Below are positions 6,406 to 8,344 of a DNA stretch of 8,344 bases, one piece after another. The translations under genes were made by a program, and so were the position numbers. The stretch is from Nitrososphaerota archaeon. GTDB lineage: Archaea; Thermoproteota; Nitrososphaeria_A; Caldarchaeales; Wolframiiraptoraceae. The notes under the pieces are model-generated. The model was not told the origin of the DNA and searched no databases. It was given only the letters and a program-made list of their open reading frames with translations. Where the stretch lies: positions 1 through 8,344 of the forward strand of contig JAGGVM010000100.1 of NCBI GenBank assembly GCA_021157985.1, in the 5' to 3' direction. Within the stretch, counting starts at the first letter, position 1; every line of letters begins with the position of its first letter.

Positions 6406-6523
6406 GCGGGGGTAGCCAAGCCTGGCCAAAGGCGGCGGGCTTAAGAACTCACGAATGCTGGTCAGACCACGTTAAGAAACCCGCTCCCGTAGGGGTTCCC
6501 GGGTTCGAATCCCGGCCCCCGCA
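6406..6523 (+). tRNA. tRNA-Leu(UAA) with intron
   Basis: The gene spans 118 nt; removing a 33-nt intron leaves 85 nt, right for a type II leucine tRNA. The acceptor stem GCGGGGG (6406-6412) pairs with CCCCCGC (6516-6522), and A at 6523 is the discriminator expected for leucine. The D stem is GCC/GGC (6415-6417, 6431-6433). The anticodon stem GCGGG/CCCGC (6435-6439, 6480-6484) closes a spliced loop CTTAAGA with anticodon TAA at 6442-6444. A long variable arm, CCC-GTA-GGG, precedes the T arm CCGGG-TTCGAAT-CCCGG. CCA is not encoded. It decodes UUA and probably UUG. All stems pair fully, so identity is secure. It converges on tRNA-Trp. Confidence 0.96.
6446..6478 (+). other. Archaeal tRNA intron at position 37/38 of tRNA-Leu
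   Basis: The 33-nt intron sits directly after the base 3' of the anticodon. A strict bulge-helix-bulge can be drawn. The central 4-bp helix is CTTA (6440-6443) with TAAG (6473-6476). The 5' bulge is AGA (6444-6446) and the 3' bulge AAA (6477-6479), each cut after its second base by the archaeal tRNA endonuclease. The outer helix is the anticodon stem. The intron-side helix is weak, with two pairs (A6447-T6472, C6448-G6471) before mismatches. Confidence 0.9.
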
Positions 6524-6548
6524 CATCCCGAAATCATTCTTCAACAAG

Positions 6549-6565
6549 CCTTCTTTCAAATTCTT
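6549..6565 (+). terminator. Probable T-rich terminator of tRNA-Leu
   Basis: CCTTCTTTCAAATTCTT begins about 25 nt after the tRNA-Leu 3' end. The stretch is pyrimidine-rich with short T runs and no hairpin, consistent with archaeal U-tract termination. Confidence 0.35.
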
Positions 6566-6577
6566 AACAAAAACAAA
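6566..6577 (-). terminator. Probable T-rich terminator of tRNA-Trp
   Basis: On the reverse strand this reads TTTGTTTTTGTT, about 30 nt past the tRNA-Trp 3' end. It abuts the T-rich tract facing the other way, so the 84-nt gap between the convergent tRNA genes appears to be a bidirectional terminator region. Confidence 0.45.
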
Positions 6578-6643
6578 GAGATGGTGATGATAGAACCTTA
6601 GTGAGTGTGGGGGCGCCCGGATTTGAACCGGGGATCTCCGGGT

Positions 6644-6670
6644 GGCTCCTCTGACCAGGGGGCATGAGAT
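6644..6670 (-). other. Intron at position 37/38 of tRNA-Trp
   Basis: This 27-nt intron fits the canonical bulge-helix-bulge exactly. The central helix is CTCC (6676-6673) with GGAG; the 5' bulge is AGA and the 3' bulge CCA, each cut after the second base; the intron-side helix is TCT with AGA; the exon-side helix is the anticodon stem. It is far shorter than the tRNA-Trp introns of some Euryarchaeota that carry a box C/D guide RNA, and no C or D box is seen. Confidence 0.92.
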
Positions 6671-6691
6671 CTGGAGCCCGGCGCCGTAGCC

Positions 6692-6715
6692 TTCAGCCCT
6701 TCCTCGGATCTAGGA
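6692..6715 (-). other. Second intron of tRNA-Trp, in the D-loop
   Basis: This is a 24-nt insertion between D-loop base 17a and G18. Its flanks form a central helix CAGC/GCTG with bulges AAT and AAG, and an inner CCT/AGG helix. Cutting after the second base of each bulge joins CAGCAA to GGCTAC and restores a normal D-loop. The outer helix is poor with strict 3-nt bulges; a 2-nt 3' bulge would let GCC pair with GGC, so the motif is relaxed. The ends carry a repeated AA, so the exact cut could shift by two bases without changing the mature tRNA. Confidence 0.82.
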
Positions 6716-6753
6716 TTGCTGGGCCACGCCCCCTACACTGCCTCAGGTATAGA

Positions 6754-6763
6754 GATTTTAAGC
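6754..6763 (-). promoter_or_regulatory. TATA box of tRNA-Trp
   Basis: The reverse strand reads GCTTAAAATC, centred about 25 nt upstream of the tRNA 5' end at 6733. A second A/T block (about 6769-6779, reverse strand AGTTTAATATG) lies further upstream and is an alternative. Confidence 0.45.
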
Positions 6764-6834
6764 AGGTCATATTAAACTTTCAATAAGTCTTCCTAGGAGG
6801 CTAGCCGAGGGCTTAAGCTTTAGACTCTTCTTTT

Positions 6835-7227
6835 TTAGGGTAAGGATACTTGGAGAACGTCGTTTTTTCTGAGATGCTTCTTCAGGATCTCAACGGCCTG
6901 CACAGCTCCCTTCAAGAGAAGATCGTATAGCCCTTCGACGTCGAGATCAACCCCTCTGCAGAGCCCTTCGTCCAACGCGTATGGAGCCCTCACCCAGATC
7001 GTCATCAAGTCATCGAACCTGGCTATTCTCAGGTGGGGAAGCCCTATCACAGCGGCCTCCCGCGATGGGACAAGAGCGTAACCTTCTACGCGTTTCCAGG
7101 GAGTTAACCCGATGGCTTGCTCGGCTTCCAAGATCTCTTTTAGCGCTTCGTCGATTGTTTTGGAATCTGCTTTAAACGTTACGTGGATCTCCGCGAGCCC
7201 TGATCTGAGTTTCTCCAGCTCGTTCAC
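6835..7227 (-). CDS. Hypothetical protein, 130 aa, family not recognised
   Basis: I do not recognise this protein. It reads as a soluble alpha/beta domain: a strand (EIHVTF, 13-18), a helix around DEALKEILEAEQAIG (26-40), a hydrophobic segment in GYALVPSREAAVIGLPHLRIARF (49-71), a strand MTIWVRAPYA (74-83) and a long C-terminal helix (about 97-117), ending in DVLQVSLP. There is no signal peptide, membrane segment, metal-binding Cys/His cluster or nucleotide-binding loop. The only Cys is C90. It uses a GTG start at 7227, forced by an in-frame TAG TAG just upstream, and a TATA box about 28 nt before it suggests a leaderless mRNA. Codon use looks like that of the neighbouring housekeeping genes, and the length and composition support a real gene. 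It lies alone between tRNA-Trp and the divergent oxidoreductase gene. Confidence 0.8.
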   Translation of the reverse strand: MNELEKLRSGLAEIHVTFKADSKTIDEALKEILEAEQAIGLTPWKRVEGYALVPSREAAVIGLPHLRIARFDDLMTIWVRAPYALDEGLCRGVDLDVEGLYDLLLKGAVQAVEILKKHLRKNDVLQVSLP

Positions 7228-7248
7228 GCTCTACTAATTAGACGGCAT

Positions 7249-7260
7249 ACCCTTTAAGCA
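7249..7260 (-). promoter_or_regulatory. TATA box of the 130-aa hypothetical gene
   Basis: The reverse strand reads TGCTTAAAGGGT. The CTTAAA core is about 28 nt from the GTG start at 7227, so the transcript should start at or within a few bases of the start codon. The absence of a Shine-Dalgarno sequence agrees with this. Confidence 0.45.
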
Positions 7261-7321
7261 TCACCCAAAAAACTTAAACAACTTCAGTAACTATGCAGAC
7301 GGAACATGCTGAAAGTTTCCT

Positions 7322-7333
7322 CTAAATTTTTAT
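7322..7333 (+). promoter_or_regulatory. TATA box of the oxidoreductase gene
   Basis: CTAAATTTTTAT is centred near 7328, which would place transcription start near 7353 and leave a leader of about 22 nt. That leader is just long enough to include the strong Shine-Dalgarno site at 7361-7370. Confidence 0.45.
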
Positions 7334-7360
7334 CCCTCCAACTGAAACTATTTGCGATGT

Positions 7361-7370
7361 AAGGAGGTGA
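7361..7370 (+). promoter_or_regulatory. Strong Shine-Dalgarno site for the oxidoreductase gene
   Basis: AAGGAGGTGA matches the anti-Shine-Dalgarno end of 16S rRNA almost perfectly and ends 5 nt before TTG at 7376. It fixes the start at that TTG rather than at in-frame GTG or TTG codons a few residues later. It is by far the best ribosome binding site in the window. Confidence 0.85.
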
Positions 7371-7375
7371 AGCTC

Positions 7376-8344
7376 TTGAGAGAGAAAATCGATGTGTTGA
7401 TTATCGGCGGAGGACCTTCTGGAGTGGTCGCGGCGGTGACCGGGAAATCCTGCTACCCGGATAAAGAGTTCATGGTTGTGAGAAAGGAGAAGAAGCTGTT
7501 GATCCCCTGCGGAATCCCCTACATCTTCGGATCTCTCAGATCGACGGAGAAAGACATGCTTCCCGACGAGATCCTGAGCAAGGCGGGCGTCCAGCTGAAG
7601 GTAAGTGAAGTAACGTCGATAGATCCCGAGAACAAGGTCTGCAAGCTCGCGGACGGCGAGGAAGTAAGCTACGACAAGCTCGTGCTCGCACTGGGCTCTG
7701 TTCCCGTGGTTCCCAAGTGGCTTAAGGGCGTCGATTTAGAGAACGTCTTCACGGTCCCGAAGAACAAGGAATACTTGGATAAGCTTCTGGCGAAGATACG
7801 GGATTTCGAGGAGATCGTCATCGTAGGCGGGGGATTCATAGGAGTCGAGGTCGCAGACGAGCTAAACAAGCTGGGAAAGAAAGTAACTATCGTTGAGCTG
7901 CTTCCACACATCTTAGGCCTCGCCTTCGACGAGGAGATATCGATCAGGGCGGAGGAGCTTCTTAAGTCGAGGGGTGTTCAAATAAAGACAGGGTCGGGAG
8001 TTAAGGAGATTCTCGGAGAGGGAAAGGTTGAGGGAGTTCTTCTGCAGAACGGTGAAAAAGTTGATGCAGATGCGGTGATATTGGCTATGGGCTATAGGCC
8101 TAATACCGAGCTCGCTCGGAAATCCGGAATCGCCCTTAACGACCTAGGTTTCATCAAGGTCGATGGATACATGAGAACTAATTACCCGGACATCTTCGCC
8201 GTAGGAGACTGCGCTGAGAAGAGGGATTTCTTCACGGGTAAGCTCGCGAGGATAATGCTCGCATCGGTGGCCACCTGCGAGGCCAGAATCGCCGCCATGA
8301 ACCTGTATAATCTATCGGTTGTGAGAAGCTTCGGAGGCACTATA
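7376..8344 (+). CDS. FAD-dependent pyridine nucleotide-disulfide oxidoreductase (NADH oxidase/CoA-disulfide reductase-like), 3' end outside window
   Basis: The first 323 residues (MREKIDVLII...) are present, of about 440-450 usual for the family. The first Rossmann fold starts with IIGGGPSG (9-16) for FAD. A single Cys in LIPCGIPY (C45) matches the redox Cys of CoA-disulfide reductases and NADH oxidases, which act through one Cys rather than a CXXXXC disulfide. ALGSVP (105-110) follows, then the NAD(P)H fold IVGGGFIGVE (149-158) and the FAD-contacting IFAVGDCAE (273-281). The dimerisation domain, carrying any C-terminal catalytic residues, is missing. The residue after the second FAD-fold strand, usually an acidic contact to FAD ribose, appears to be Arg (VVRKEKK, R36). 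It may reduce CoA disulfide, polysulfide or oxygen; sequence does not decide. The start is TTG with a strong Shine-Dalgarno site. Confidence 0.93.
   Translation, partial: MREKIDVLIIGGGPSGVVAAVTGKSCYPDKEFMVVRKEKKLLIPCGIPYIFGSLRSTEKDMLPDEILSKAGVQLKVSEVTSIDPENKVCKLADGEEVSYDKLVLALGSVPVVPKWLKGVDLENVFTVPKNKEYLDKLLAKIRDFEEIVIVGGGFIGVEVADELNKLGKKVTIVELLPHILGLAFDEEISIRAEELLKSRGVQIKTGSGVKEILGEGKVEGVLLQNGEKVDADAVILAMGYRPNTELARKSGIALNDLGFIKVDGYMRTNYPDIFAVGDCAEKRDFFTGKLARIMLASVATCEARIAAMNLYNLSVVRSFGGTI

Larger units (their letters stand above)
6608..6733 (-). tRNA. tRNA-Trp(CCA) with two introns
   Basis: The gene spans 126 nt; removal of a 24-nt D-loop intron and a 27-nt anticodon intron leaves 75 nt. 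The acceptor stem GGGGGCG (6733-6727) pairs perfectly with CGCCCCC (6615-6609), with discriminator A at 6608 and no encoded CCA. The anticodon stem CCGGG/CCCGG (6681-6677, 6642-6638) closes a spliced loop CTCCAGA, anticodon CCA at 6674-6672. The T arm is CCCGG-TTCAAAT-CCGGG. After splicing, the D stem is GCC/GGC with loop bases containing the invariant GG (18-19) and A21. Without removing the D-loop insert the D arm is about 24 nt too long, so a one-intron reading fails. It would be the UGG-decoding tRNA. Confidence 0.95.

Noticed and set aside
6584..6654. Possible box C/D sRNA: GTGATGA (6584-6590) and CTGA (6651-6654) on the plus strand
   Set aside because: No internal D'/C' pair, no terminal stem, and most of the interval is the complement of tRNA-Trp.
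6406..6733. tRNA block as an integration (att) site for the MFS gene or a mobile element
   Set aside because: No integrase, transposase or duplicated tRNA 3' end could be found in the window.
6734..6834. Palindromic fragments (CCTAGG, GCTAGC, AAGCTT, CTTAAG) between tRNA-Trp and the 130-aa gene
   Set aside because: Short separate 6-bp palindromes that do not build a longer stem; the stretch is explained by the tRNA-Trp promoter and a gene end.
7669..7911. Minus-strand 80-codon frame with a Ser/Thr-rich product
   Set aside because: It is antisense to the oxidoreductase between its first domain and the NAD(P)H motif; a shadow frame.

Overview
The window looks like chromosomal DNA from a thermophilic archaeon. 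The evidence is an Sm-like RNA-binding protein, a 20S proteasome beta subunit, the archaeal transcription-termination nuclease aCPSF1/FttA, a long archaeal-type FKBP, TATA-box promoters at leaderless distances, and two tRNA genes with bulge-helix-bulge introns and no encoded CCA. The tRNA introns, one of them in a D-loop, and the frequent TTG/GTG starts suggest the TACK side of the archaea. A SepF-like protein, if correctly read, would suggest an FtsZ-bearing lineage such as Korarchaeota or Bathyarchaeota relatives rather than Sulfolobales. That placement is inference; I cannot name the species.

Layout. Positions 1-187 (minus) hold the start of an Sm-like gene, divergent from a small SepF-like gene (352-690, plus). 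That gene converges on, and shares a CTAG stop palindrome with, aCPSF1 (687-2624, minus). aCPSF1 lies 8 nt downstream of psmB (2633-3295, minus), so the two form an apparent proteasome/termination operon. Divergent from psmB is a long FKBP-type peptidyl-prolyl isomerase (3471-4232, plus), which overlaps by 7 nt the end of a calcineurin-like phosphoesterase (4226-4879, minus). An MFS transporter follows (5046-6308, plus), visibly more AT-rich than its neighbours.

Positions 6300-6850 form a tRNA block. tRNA-Leu(UAA), plus strand, has a 33-nt intron at 37/38. tRNA-Trp(CCA), minus strand, has two introns: 24 nt in the D-loop and 27 nt at 37/38. Next come an unrecognised 130-aa protein (6835-7227, minus) and, divergent from it, the first 323 codons of an FAD/NAD(P)H disulfide oxidoreductase that runs off the window (7376-8344, plus).

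Functionally the first half is a housekeeping cluster for RNA processing, transcription termination and protein quality control. The second half is more mixed: transport, tRNA and redox. No mobile element, CRISPR array or defence system is visible. The most interesting structure is the double-intron tRNA-Trp, followed by the two overlapping convergent gene ends, one of which belongs to the termination factor gene itself.
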